From G958295935 sp965224235 (lineage in GTDB: Bacteria; Chloroflexota; Dehalococcoidia; Lucifugimonadales; Lucifugimonadaceae), in NCBI GenBank assembly GCA_965224235.1, contig CBDCYP010000002.1, positions 1,240,001 through 1,304,000 of the forward strand: a stretch of 64,000 nt of DNA. The letters run 5' to 3'. Positions 17,472 to 26,214 of this stretch are shown in pieces. Below the pieces are notes generated by a model. The model ran no database searches, was not told where the DNA came from, and worked only from the letters and a program-made list of their open reading frames with translations. How positions within the stretch are numbered: position 1 is the first letter of the stretch; each line of letters begins with the position of its first letter. Both the position numbers and the translations under genes were made by a program.

Positions 17472-18902
17472 CTAAACGCGCCTCCCTGCGCTCCCGAATC
17501 GCCGGACCAGGTAGGCAAGCCCGCCAGCAGACACAACTACTGCGACCACTATCGCGACGCCCCACCAGCCAGTATGGGATGCAGGCGGCGGCCGGGCGGG
17601 AAGAGCCGCCGTCGGCGTTGGGGGCGGCTTTGCGGCGGTAGCGCCCGAGGGCGTTGGCACGAGCGTCCCAGTGGGTGTTGGCTCGCGCGTTGGCGCTAGA
17701 GTCGGTGTGGGGATCTGAGAGGATTGGCCGGGCGCCACGGTAAATGTGTAGATGCCGCCGTCGAACCCAAGGACATAGACCTCGCCGGCTGGGCCCTCCC
17801 CAAACGACGAGATTTCGAATGGGGCGTTGGCCAACTCACCCTGCTCTGTCACGTTGCCGCCGTCGTGCCGAAGACCCCAGATGCGGCCGGAACAGAAGTC
17901 GGCGTACAGGTACACTCCCTTGAGCTGGCTCAGGCGCTGCCCGCGGTAGACGTACCCTCCGGTGACCGAGCAGCCGCGGCCATGGTCATATTCTGCGACT
18001 GGCGCTTGCAGGTCGTCGGTGTCGCACGATGCGGCGCGGAAACAGCGGGAGCCCTCCATCACGTTCCAACCATAGTTGGCGCCCCGGCGGACGATGTTGA
18101 CCTCCTCCAGCAGGTTCTGGCCTACATCGCCCGTCCACAGGTCCCCGGTCTCCCTGTCGAATGAGAACCGCCATGGGTTGCGGAGCCCGTAAGCCCATAT
18201 CTCGCCGCGGGCGCCGGCTTCGCCAACAAACGGGTTGTCGGCCGGTATGGCATATGGGGCGCCCGGCGCCGCCTGTTCCGTGTCGATTCGAAGGATGGCG
18301 CCCAGGAGCGTACCGGGATTTTGCCCATTCTCAAACGGGTCACCGGCCAGACCGCCGTCCCCCAACGCGACGTACAGCATTCCGTCGGGACCGAACGCGA
18401 TCATCCCACCGTTATGATTGGGGAAAGGCTGTTCAACTTCGAGGAGCGCCTCCTCGGAGCGGGCGTCTGGTAGTCCGTCGCCGCCAACCTCGAATCTCGA
18501 CAGCACGGACCGGCGAGGGTCAGCCGCGCTGTAGTAGACGTAGAAGCGGCCGTTGTCGGCGAACGTTGGGGCGAAAGCGAGGCCCAGGAGCCCCTCCTCA
18601 TTCCCGTCCCGGCTAACACGGGCGCGGACATCGAGGAACACCTCCGACCGTTCGGGCGCTTCTGGGTCGATCCGGTGGATTACACCGGCCTGCTCGACGA
18701 CGTACAACAGCCCGGAGCCATCGCCTGCGGGGGTAAGGAAAACGGGCCGATCAAAGCTGAGCGCCGGAAACGCCCGCTCCAGTTCCAACATGGGAAGCGT
18801 GGCGTCTGTGGACTGCGCGGCGGCAGCCAACGCCGGAATCATGGCGAGCAACAGCAGAGGGACGGCCCGCGCAAGTCTTGAAGAAATGATCGCAGCCCGC
18901 AT
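17472..18902 (-). CDS. PQQ-dependent aldose sugar dehydrogenase-like protein with C-terminal membrane anchor
   Basis: 476 residues from the ATG at 18902. A signal peptide (about 1-34, ARAVPLLLLAMIPALAAAAQ) precedes a six-bladed propeller of the soluble glucose/sorbosone dehydrogenase fold: NHNGGMIAFGPDGMLYVALGDGG, GEIWAYGLRNPWRFSFDRETG, GANYGWNVMEGSRCF, GGYVYRG and YADFCSGRIWGL. Such enzymes oxidise aldoses to lactones with PQQ outside the cytoplasmic membrane. Unusually, a Pro/Thr linker (PTPTLAPTREPTPTGTLVP) and a final helix (WWGVAIVVAVVVSAGGLAYLV) tether it to the membrane, as in other surface proteins here. No PQQ biosynthesis gene is in the window. It diverges from the DUF429 gene. Confidence 0.85.
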   Translation of the reverse strand: MRAAIISSRLARAVPLLLLAMIPALAAAAQSTDATLPMLELERAFPALSFDRPVFLTPAGDGSGLLYVVEQAGVIHRIDPEAPERSEVFLDVRARVSRDGNEEGLLGLAFAPTFADNGRFYVYYSAADPRRSVLSRFEVGGDGLPDARSEEALLEVEQPFPNHNGGMIAFGPDGMLYVALGDGGLAGDPFENGQNPGTLLGAILRIDTEQAAPGAPYAIPADNPFVGEAGARGEIWAYGLRNPWRFSFDRETGDLWTGDVGQNLLEEVNIVRRGANYGWNVMEGSRCFRAASCDTDDLQAPVAEYDHGRGCSVTGGYVYRGQRLSQLKGVYLYADFCSGRIWGLRHDGGNVTEQGELANAPFEISSFGEGPAGEVYVLGFDGGIYTFTVAPGQSSQIPTPTLAPTREPTPTGTLVPTPSGATAAKPPPTPTAALPARPPPASHTGWWGVAIVVAVVVSAGGLAYLVRRFGSAGRRV

Positions 18903-19207
18903 AGGTCGATAGTGTACGAAGAGGCACGCGCCCAGTCCACACAAGGGCGATGCCCCGTCATCTCCCCGCGGAGAAGTCCACCCATGCGGCGGCGGACCAG
19001 GCAGTCGGTACTCTCGTAAGGCCAGATGGCGCGGGTTTACTTACCCATTCGTGCCACTGGCTGGCGCCATGCCAGGCTGTAGTTGGTGAGTGGGGCGGTT
19101 ACGGACGATCCCCCGGAGTGGTGATAGTGTTCCTGTTTGGCGAGGCCGCGCGGCTAATTTCAGGCCAGATGCTCGTCGTCAAAGGCGGGGGAGAGGCACT
19201 CCAGGGT

Positions 19208-19939
19208 ATGGCACAGATTGAGTTCGTTGGAGTGGACGGGTGTCTTGCCGGTTGGTTCAGCATTGGTTTCGCCCGCTGCCGCGGCTATGAATTTGCGGTG
19301 TTCAAGTCGTTCAACGAGTTGCTGACCCACTACGGCGATGCCAGGCGTGTCCTCGCGGATATCCCGATCGGGCTCCCGCAAGGCCCGGAACGACGTGATT
19401 GCGACGGCGAGGCCCGGAAGTTACTCGGTCGTCGCAGGTCAAGCGTATTCCCAGCGCCGACTCGTCAGACCGTGGAACAGGCCGCGGCATCACCCGGAGA
19501 CTACCGCGGCGCTCTTGAGGTCGAGCGTCGTTTTGCCGGGAGGGGGATTAGTAGGCAGGCTTTTGCGATAGCGTCCAAGATTGCTGAAGTCGATCGAGTG
19601 TTGCTGTCTCGTGACGCGAGCGCGGCGCCGCAGGTCAGGGAAGTCCACCCAGAGCTTTGTTTCTGGTCGTTGAATGATCGCCAATCCATGGAGTTTGGGA
19701 AGAAGAGATCGGAAGGAGGGGATGAACGCCTTCGCCTTCTTCAAGGGATCGAGCCGCGGTCGGAGGAGATATATCATGGGGCCTGTTCCAGGTTTCTCAG
19801 GAAGATCGTTGCCAGGGACGATATTCTCGATGCTCTCGTGGCGGCGGTAATCGCAACCCATGGTGAAGACCAGCTTCAAACAGTTCCGGAAAACCCCCCA
19901 AAAGACGCCCGCGGCTTGCCGATGGAGATGGTGTTCTAG
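19208..19939 (+). CDS. DUF429 family protein (predicted RNase H-like nuclease)
   Basis: 243 residues from the ATG at 19208, after GGGGGAGAGG; the open frame upstream is not conserved-looking. DUF429 proteins have an RNase H-like fold of unproven activity. Seen here: the first-strand Asp (FVGVDGCLAGWFSIGF), ADIPIGLPQG with its Asp, the R...SSVFPAPTRQTVE segment, a helix QAFAIASKIAEVD, EVHPELCFW with the conserved Glu and His, and the C-terminal DDILDALVAAVIA with the last acids. The stop codon lies inside a CTAG duplicated by a small inserted element (19940-20117). Confidence 0.82.
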   Translation: MAQIEFVGVDGCLAGWFSIGFARCRGYEFAVFKSFNELLTHYGDARRVLADIPIGLPQGPERRDCDGEARKLLGRRRSSVFPAPTRQTVEQAAASPGDYRGALEVERRFAGRGISRQAFAIASKIAEVDRVLLSRDASAAPQVREVHPELCFWSLNDRQSMEFGKKRSEGGDERLRLLQGIEPRSEEIYHGACSRFLRKIVARDDILDALVAAVIATHGEDQLQTVPENPPKDARGLPMEMVF

Positions 19940-20117
19940 AAGGCTGCGGAAAAACTCTGAGGTCTACTCAGGACTCAAAGCGGCTCGACGATAAGCGACG
20001 CCACATTGCGCTTTCTGCACCAATAGCTCCGAACGAACTATGATATGACGGATGTCGTTGGGCTACTTGACGCCCCACCCACCATGTCTGTACGCCTTAC
20101 CCTTTTTCAGCAGCCTG
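19940..20117. mobile_element. 178-bp MITE-like element with CTAG target duplication at a stop codon
   Basis: Ends AAGGCTGCGGAAAAA (19940) and TTTTTCAGCAGCCTG (ending 20117) are inverted with two mismatches. CTAG flanks both sides (19936-19939 and 20118-20121), the duplication typical of the IS5 group. The left copy of CTAG contains the TAG stop of the DUF429 gene, so insertion left the protein unchanged. No coding sequence inside. The rest of the spacer to 20409 shows no gene. Confidence 0.75.
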
Positions 20118-20409
20118 CTAGTGGGTAAGCACAGCAATCCGCTGGCTGGCAGGCCCGAACGGGCGGGGTAGAGAGATTTCGGCGGGCATGCTGGCGGTGG
20201 CGTGATCCGGGTCAGGTTGGATCCCGGCGAACGGCCCGAAGTTCGGGTGGGTGGTGTGGTTACAGTCGGCAGGTCCCGACAGGCACCGGGCCGATTGTGA
20301 TATCCAAGGCGTAGAAAATGCCATCGCCTGGAACGTACAGCGCCTTGACCCTCTTAAAAGTATGATAGTAAAGGTGTTGTAACTTCTATTCGACGGAAGG
20401 AAACGGCTG

Positions 20410-21244
20410 TTGACTAACACTCGGGTGATTCCAAAGGGTATATCCGAGAAAAACCGGGGGTGCCTTACCCTCCTCTACCGCAGCGTGACAGGGCCATTTT
20501 CCGTACAAGAGGCCGCCAGCGCCCTCTCCCTTACCACCCCCGCGGACACAAAGATTCCTCGCCTATCTGGCTGATAGAGGATGGCTGGCGCGCATCCACC
20601 GCGGTCTCTACGCGCCGATACACCTTGACGCCCTTGAGCCGGGCGAGTGGCGCGAAGACCCTTGGGTGGTTGCATCGAAACGTTTCGGTCCTGATTACTA
20701 TATCGGCGGCTGGACCGCGTGCGATCACTGGGACCTGACCGAGCAGGTATTCCGCGAAACCGTAGTGATAACCACGCACAGGTTGAGAAATAAAGAGATC
20801 GAAATTCAGGGGTTCCCGTTCGTGGCGAAGCGCACCTCCCAGGGGAAGATGTTCGGAACGTGGCCCGTCTGGCGGGACCGGACCAGAGTGAAACTCTCGG
20901 ACCCTTCACGGACTTTGGCGGATGTCCTCGACGATCCATCGCCAGGCGGGGGCATTCGCCATATCGCCGGCATGATTAACACGTACTTCGGCGGTGAGCA
21001 TCGGAACGATGCACTTTTTGAAGAGTACATCCGGCAGGTAGGCAACCGCACGGGCTTCAAACGCCTGGCGTACCTTCTGGAAACGTTGGAGGTTCACGCC
21101 CCCGTCCTCCTCCAGGGGTGCAAGAAGGGGGTGAGCTCCGGCGTAAGCCTACTGGACCCTGGCATGCCCGCTCAAGGTCCGGTCCTGCGACGATGGAACC
21201 TACGCGTTAACGGCACAATCCCGTCGGAAAGCGCGGCAAGTTGA
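20410..21244 (+). pseudogene. abiEi: AbiEi-family antitoxin, frameshifted
   Basis: A TTG start at 20410 follows GGAAGGAAA. The first frame codes a winged-helix start (LYRSVTGPFSVQEAASALSL) and ends early in PRLSG. From about 20552 the sequence continues one base later as RFLAYLADRGWLARIHRGLY, then YIGGWTACDHWDLTEQVFRE, the typical AbiEi antitoxin domain, and runs to 21244. AbiEi proteins bind DNA and repress and neutralise the AbiEii toxin. The shift is at ACAAAGATTCC, not a long homopolymer. The stop overlaps the start of the toxin frame (TTGA). Confidence 0.8.
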
Positions 21245-22561
21245 TCACCCGGAGTGACCTCAACGAGAGAGTCAGGGAGTGGGGCCTCAGGGAGGATGTG
21301 GTCGAGAAAGATTACGTCATCGGGTGGGCGTTATGGGGCATTGGGTCAGATCCCAGTCTTTCGACCTCGTGGGCATTTAAGGGCGGTACTTGCCTGAAGA
21401 AATGCTATATCGAGACCTACCGGTTCTCGGAGGACCTGGACTTCACGGTTCTACCCGGAGGCCCCTCAAAGTCAAGCGAGGTAGTTCCTCTCTTGAAAGG
21501 CATATTTGAACGGGTCTATGAAGAGTCTGGGGTCGACTTCAGGGGAAAGGAACCCGTCGTGCGTATGCGTCCTGACGGGGGATCGTATCTACTACCGGGG
21601 CCCCAGGAACGCACCTGGGTTCGCAAGCATCAAGCTCGACCTGACCACTGCGGACCAGTTGGCGCGCCCCGCGGTACTGCGGTCCATTGCCCACCAGTAT
21701 CCCGACACGCTTCCGGCGCTACGGCTTCGAAGAGGTCTTCGCTGAGAAGTTGAGGGCGATGGGCGATCGGTCCCGCCCTCGCGACCTCTACGACATCGTC
21801 AATCTATTCAGAAGGAAGAACTTTCTCCCGCACTACGACCTCATCCGCTCTGTCTACACGGAAAAGTGCATTTCGAAAGGGGTGGAAGTCTTCACCTTCA
21901 AAGCACTTCAGGCGTCACGTTTTCGGGAGGAGTTGGTAAGCGAGTGGGACAACATGTTGGCTCATCAACTTCCGGCGCTGCCGCCCTTCGCCAGCTTCTG
22001 GGAAGAGTTGCCTCGCCTCTTTGAATGGCTGGAGGGAGCAGCCTCCCCAATCGAGCTGGATTCGATGCCAGACCTTGGAGAAGTCGACACGGTGTGGAAT
22101 CCTCCTCCGACCGTTTGGCCCCAGCGAACCATCTGTGCATTGACCTCGGCTACCAGGGCAGTAGCCGTCTGATCGAACCCTACAGTCTGCGGCGCACTAA
22201 TGCGGGCCATCTGCTCCTATATGCAGTGCAGGCTGACACCGGCAAAATCCGCTCCTATCGCGTGGATCGGATTGAGAGCGTCAAGGTCAATGCCATGCCC
22301 TTCAAGCCCAGGTTCGCCGTGGAATTCACGGGATCGGGTAGTCTCATTGCTCCTCCTACGGCGTCACCTACTAGATCGCACACTCTTGGAAACCGCACTC
22401 GATGAATTCGACCCAGAGCGGGCGGCCGGGTCTACATCATCAATTGTATTCACTGCGGCAAACAGTTCCGGCGCGTAAGTCATGACACTCGCCTAAGGCC
22501 GCACAAAGAGCGCAGTAGTTCTATTGACTGCCCCGGACGTACCGGTCATCTGGTTCGGTAG
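21241..22561 (+). pseudogene. abiEii: AbiEii/AbiGii-family nucleotidyltransferase toxin, multiply frameshifted
   Basis: Starts with TTG overlapping the antitoxin stop. The nucleotidyltransferase core is clear: VEKDYVIGWALWGIG, FKGGTCLKKCY and RFSEDLDFTVLP (GGT and the D-x-D catalytic pair). The frame then changes at a run of five G (21577-21581), again near 21712, and again near 22110. Reading through, the protein continues with FEEVFAEKLRAMGDRSRPRD, then a WYL-like segment (RLIEPYSLRRTNAGHLLLYA, GKIRSYRVDRIESV) and a zinc-finger tail (CIHCGKQFRR, HDTRLRPHK, CPGRTGHLV) ending at 22561. AbiEii toxins add nucleotides to tRNA or related targets; this copy should be inactive unless the shifts are errors. 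Confidence 0.78.
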
Positions 22562-22568
22562 CCTCTAA

Positions 22569-23439
22569 GAGGGTGTCTAAAAAGGGTACAGAGTTCGCGT
22601 AGAGGCGACGTTGGGCAAGCGCTTAGAGTCATGAATCATGAAGCGCGAATCCTATCCCAGCGACCTAAGCGACCGGGAATGGCAACTGCTGGAACCACTG
22701 TTGCCCCCTCCCAAACCTGGAGGCCGGCCAATCAAGTACTCCCGACGGGAGGTAGTCAACGCTATCCGCTATGTGCTGCGCACCGGGTGCGCGTGGCGGA
22801 TGCTCCCCCACGATCTGCCCCCATGGCGTACCACGTTCCACTACTTCCGCACGTGGCGACGGGATGGGAGCTTGGAGCGGGTCCATGCGGCCCTGCGTGA
22901 CCAGGTGCGTGTTGCTGAAGGCAGAGACGTGTCTCCCAGTGCGGCGATCATAGACAGCCAATCGGTCAAGACGACCGAAAAGGGGGGCCTCGTGGCTATG
23001 ATGCCGGTAAGAGAGTCTGTGGAAGAAAGCGGCACATCATCGTAGACACTATGGGATTGGTGTTGGCCGTGGCAGTACATTCGGCCGACGTTCAGGACCG
23101 TGACGGCGCCAGGCTGGCGCTTATGCGTTTGGTAGGCAGGTTCCCGCGTCTGGAGCGGATCTGGGCGGACGGGGCCTACGCTGGCAAGCTGGTGTTATGG
23201 GCCAAGAATGTTGGCGATTGGACGCTGGAGTTGGTGCGGCGTCCAGCGCACCAGAACACTTTCGAGGTCATTCCCCGTCGCTGGGTCGTCGAGCGCACGT
23301 TCGCATGGCTGGGGCGATACCGGCGACTGAGCAAGGACTACGAACAGTTGCCACAGACCACTGAAGCATGGATATACGCCGCCATGACCGGGTTGATGTT
23401 GCGACGGCTAGCGCATCCCAATGCTTTTTAGACACCCTC
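22569..23439 (+). mobile_element. IS5-family insertion sequence (copy B), 871 bp
   Basis: Inverted ends GAGGGTGTCTAAAAAG (16 bp) at 22569 and 23439. Flanking triplets are TAA and TTA, so a clean direct duplication is not seen. It inserted 8 bases after the stop of the decayed abiEii gene. The ends match the 235-bp element at 35156-35390 and a lone end at about 17339-17353. Confidence 0.85.
22638..23431 (+). CDS. IS5-family transposase in two frames (-1 shift)
   Basis: First frame 22638-23045 (YPSDLSDREWQLLEPLLPPP, ...AAIIDSQSVKTTEKGG), second frame to 23431 (GYDAGKRVCGRKRHIIVDT, RIWADGAYAG, RRWVVERTFAWL). The join is at four A and six G (22978-22987), containing A AAG GGG, a canonical -1 slippery heptamer in the correct phase. 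The DDE triad residues are present across the fusion. About two thirds identical by eye to the copy A transposase. Confidence 0.88.
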
Positions 23440-23632
23440 TTAGACATCCTCCGGGGTTCATAGAATGCGGAAGGTCAGGATTGGCCACTTGTCGCCAGTT
23501 CTCCCCCCTTCCAGCCGCATTCAATCAGCCACGAGTACCGAAATTTTCCGCTGTTATTGCGTCGCAAGCGTGAGAATGACGCGGGACTACCAAGATGTCA
23601 GGATGGGGCAAAAGGGGACAGCGTAGGGGTCT

Positions 23633-23707
23633 TGGAGCGGGAGAGGGGATTCGAACCCCCGACTTTCTGCTTGGGAAGCAGACACTCTGCCACTGAGTTA
23701 CTCCCGC
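23633..23707 (-). tRNA. tRNA-Gly (anticodon CCC), CCA encoded
   Basis: Read on the minus strand: acceptor stem GCGGGAG pairing with CTCCCGC, D arm ACTCAGTGGCAGAGT, anticodon stem TCTGC/GCAGA around loop TTCCCAA (anticodon CCC), T arm GGGGGTTCGAATCCCCT, discriminator T and an encoded CCA. Confidence 0.95.
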
Positions 23708-23807
23708 CCGCTCGCACGCATTGTGTTCAGGTTATATCAGAGCCTTCTGCCCATCGGACCGCGTACGGCCGCCCAACATACCTGGCCTGCCAAAATTATC
23801 CACGCGT

Positions 23808-24869
23808 TCAGTCGATCACCGGATCGCGGCGCGGCGAATCCACCTGGTCCGGTCTCAGGGGTATGACATGCTTTTGGTACACCTGCACCCGAAACCGGCC
23901 CGAATCGACCAGATACACCCTGTCGTCTGCGCCTACGGCAACCGCCGTGGGCCGCTTGAGCCTCTTCTCCGGCTCGATGCTCGGCACGTTGTCCCTCATG
24001 CGCAGCATGTCGGGGTTGGCCATTAGACGATTCACCCCACGCTGGTTGATCGTCGCATCGCCCCTGAACGACTCGACGAACCTGCCCCGGCTGTTGAACA
24101 ACTGCACGCGGTCGTTGCCCTGATCGGCCACGTAGATGTCTCCGTAGTGGTCGACCGTCACCCCGCTGGGCTGCCGAAACTCGCCGTCACCGGTACCCCT
24201 CCGGCCGATCACCTGTACCAGGTCGCCGTTTTCGGTAAATCGCTGAACGCGGTCGTTTCGCCAGTCCGCGACGAGCACGTCCCCGGTGAACGGATCGACG
24301 CTAATGCCCCATGGGTAGTTGAGTTGGCCCGGCTCGCTTCCGAACTCTCCCCAGCCCCCGAGGTACTCGCCCTTGCGGGTGAAGCGCTGAACGCGATGGT
24401 TCGCCGAATCGACGATCCACAGGTTCTCGTCTTTGTCCAGCCTGATTCCCGCCGGGCCGGCGAACTGTCCGGGCGCGCTGCCCTTTTCACCCCAACGCCC
24501 GATGCGTTGGCCATCCAGGTCGTAGACGCACACATTGTCGGCCCAGTCGTCGGTTATGAAGAGATGGTCCTGGCTATCGAGGGCGACGCTGACCGCCCAC
24601 GGCTGCCCGTCCTCTCTGTAGTTGATTTCGCCCTGATATTCGTCGTCTTGGGGCAGGCACTTGGTCACACGCCAGAAATCGAATGGCGTCGTGGCCCGGT
24701 TTAGCACGTAAAGCATACCGTCTGGCCCGACCGCCATATCGAGCGGCCCGTAGAACCCGGTTGGCGACATGATGGCGCCGAGCGTCCGTTCGTAGACGTG
24801 GCCGATGCGGAGTAGTACCGGCGGTTTTGCTAGTTCGCCGTGTTGTGCGGCTTTTTCCTGGATCGTCAT
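23808..24869 (-). CDS. NHL-repeat beta-propeller protein
   Basis: 353 residues; the ATG at 24869 is favoured by GGAGG 8-10 bases upstream. It consists almost entirely of NHL repeats: PLDMAVGPDGMLYVLNR, VSVALDSQDHLFITDDWADN, GPAGIRLDKDENLWIVDSAN, YPWGISVDPFTGDVLVADWR and PSGVTVDHYGDIYVADQGND, each followed by HRVQRF or similar. No signal peptide, so probably cytoplasmic or loosely exported. It is the last gene of a three-gene operon with DUF1800 and DUF1501 (105 bases after DUF1501). NHL propellers usually bind proteins or ligands; the partner is unknown. Confidence 0.85.
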   Translation of the reverse strand: MTIQEKAAQHGELAKPPVLLRIGHVYERTLGAIMSPTGFYGPLDMAVGPDGMLYVLNRATTPFDFWRVTKCLPQDDEYQGEINYREDGQPWAVSVALDSQDHLFITDDWADNVCVYDLDGQRIGRWGEKGSAPGQFAGPAGIRLDKDENLWIVDSANHRVQRFTRKGEYLGGWGEFGSEPGQLNYPWGISVDPFTGDVLVADWRNDRVQRFTENGDLVQVIGRRGTGDGEFRQPSGVTVDHYGDIYVADQGNDRVQLFNSRGRFVESFRGDATINQRGVNRLMANPDMLRMRDNVPSIEPEKRLKRPTAVAVGADDRVYLVDSGRFRVQVYQKHVIPLRPDQVDSPRRDPVID

Positions 24870-24974
24870 GGGGTGGGCCTCCGCGTTAACGAGTCTCGGC
24901 ATTTACCAAGGCGTGCCTGCTACTTCATACATGCTCAATACCGATATTCAGGGCCGGTTGTCGGGATCCCGGCG

Positions 24975-26159
24975 CTATGCGGCGGCTGGCCTTGCGATGA
25001 TGCCGTCGAACTGATCGAACGTCCCGTTCACAATCGGCGCCGGACTCATGCCCATCCACTGGTCGAGGATCGAAGAGTAGAGTGACCGGAAGTCGTTGTC
25101 GAAGTGCAGGTCGCCGTCAAGCTGCTTGTGGGGGTCGAGCGAAGGGTACTGCCCGTACAGACCGCCCCGGACGTGTGCGCCAACGAGGAACGCTCCGCCT
25201 CCCGAACCGTGGTCCGTACCGCCGCCGTTGTCCCTGATACGCCGCCCGAACTCCGAAAAGATCATCATCGTGACGTTGTCCGCTGCGCCGTGTTCTCGCA
25301 GGTCTGCAAAGAAGTCGGTGATCGAGCGCGAAGCGTTCTGCCACAGGAGGGGCTGCACCTTGTTTTCGAGCGCGTGCACATCAAAGCCGCCGATATTTGC
25401 GTAGAAGATACGGGTCCCGAGGCCGGCAAGGTGCACCTGCGCGATACCCCTGAGACTTTGCGAAAGCTGATCGCCGGCGTATTCGATCGTCGAGGTGTAG
25501 CGTTCCGGCGCCGACCTGAGCAGCGCGGCGCCTTCCAGGGCGTACTGACCGGTCTCCCCCAGGTGATTAAGGATCATGCTCGCCTCGGCCGTCTCTTCGG
25601 GCGCGTACATCCGCTCGAACGTGGCGACGGCCTTTCTCTGGCGGCTCCCGGGCAGCGTTGTCAGAAGGCCGTACCCCTCGAGTTGGGCTACCGCGACTAC
25701 CGGCGTGCCCGGCGCGACCATCGCACGCGGCAAGCCCTGGCCAAACGACACACCGGTTACGACGTTCTGCTTGTCGGGGTCTATTTCACGAATAGCCCTG
25801 CCGAGCCACCCCTCGCTCGAAAACTTCGTCGGCTCCGAGGTGTGCCAAATGTCCATCGAGCGGAAGTGCGACCGGTCCGGCTCCGGATACCCGATACCCT
25901 GCACGACAGCGACCTTTCCGCTGTCGTAGAGCTCCTTGATCGGCGCCATCGCCGGGTGAAACCCGATTGAGCCGTCGATGTTCAGCAACTGATCTTCCGG
26001 GATGCTGGTATTGGGCCGGTAGTCGTAGTACTGACCGTCTCCGTGTGGGATGACCGTGTTCATGAAGTCATTCCCGCCGGAAAGTTGAAGCACCACAAGC
26101 ACCGGATCGGCTTTTACGCCCGTGCTGTGACCGTTAGCCCCGTTTGTTTGCAGACTCAA
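24975..26159 (-). CDS. DUF1501 family protein
   Basis: 394 residues. DUF1501 proteins have an alkaline-phosphatase/sulfatase-like fold and commonly occur beside DUF1800 genes, as here. Seen: the opening LVVLQLSGGNDFMNTVIPHG, the central DRSHFRSMDIWHT, FGQGLPRAMVAP, and the C-terminal MMIFSEFGRRIRDNGGGTDHG with GGAFLVGAHVRGGLYG. These are the conserved metal-site-like His/Asp positions. It lacks the Tat signal that many relatives carry. It lies 55 bases after DUF1800. Probably exported-protein or polymer metabolism, but the reaction is unknown for the family. Confidence 0.9.
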   Translation of the reverse strand: MSLQTNGANGHSTGVKADPVLVVLQLSGGNDFMNTVIPHGDGQYYDYRPNTSIPEDQLLNIDGSIGFHPAMAPIKELYDSGKVAVVQGIGYPEPDRSHFRSMDIWHTSEPTKFSSEGWLGRAIREIDPDKQNVVTGVSFGQGLPRAMVAPGTPVVAVAQLEGYGLLTTLPGSRQRKAVATFERMYAPEETAEASMILNHLGETGQYALEGAALLRSAPERYTSTIEYAGDQLSQSLRGIAQVHLAGLGTRIFYANIGGFDVHALENKVQPLLWQNASRSITDFFADLREHGAADNVTMMIFSEFGRRIRDNGGGTDHGSGGGAFLVGAHVRGGLYGQYPSLDPHKQLDGDLHFDNDFRSLYSSILDQWMGMSPAPIVNGTFDQFDGIIARPAAA

Positions 26160-26214
26160 CTTATTGGCTCCCCTGACATTGACTGATGAAGACCGGCGGC
26201 TGTCCCCGGATCTT

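Noticed and set aside
18950..19207. N-terminal extension of the DUF429 gene
   Set aside because: Unlike the family, and the ATG at 19208 has a purine-rich site upstream.
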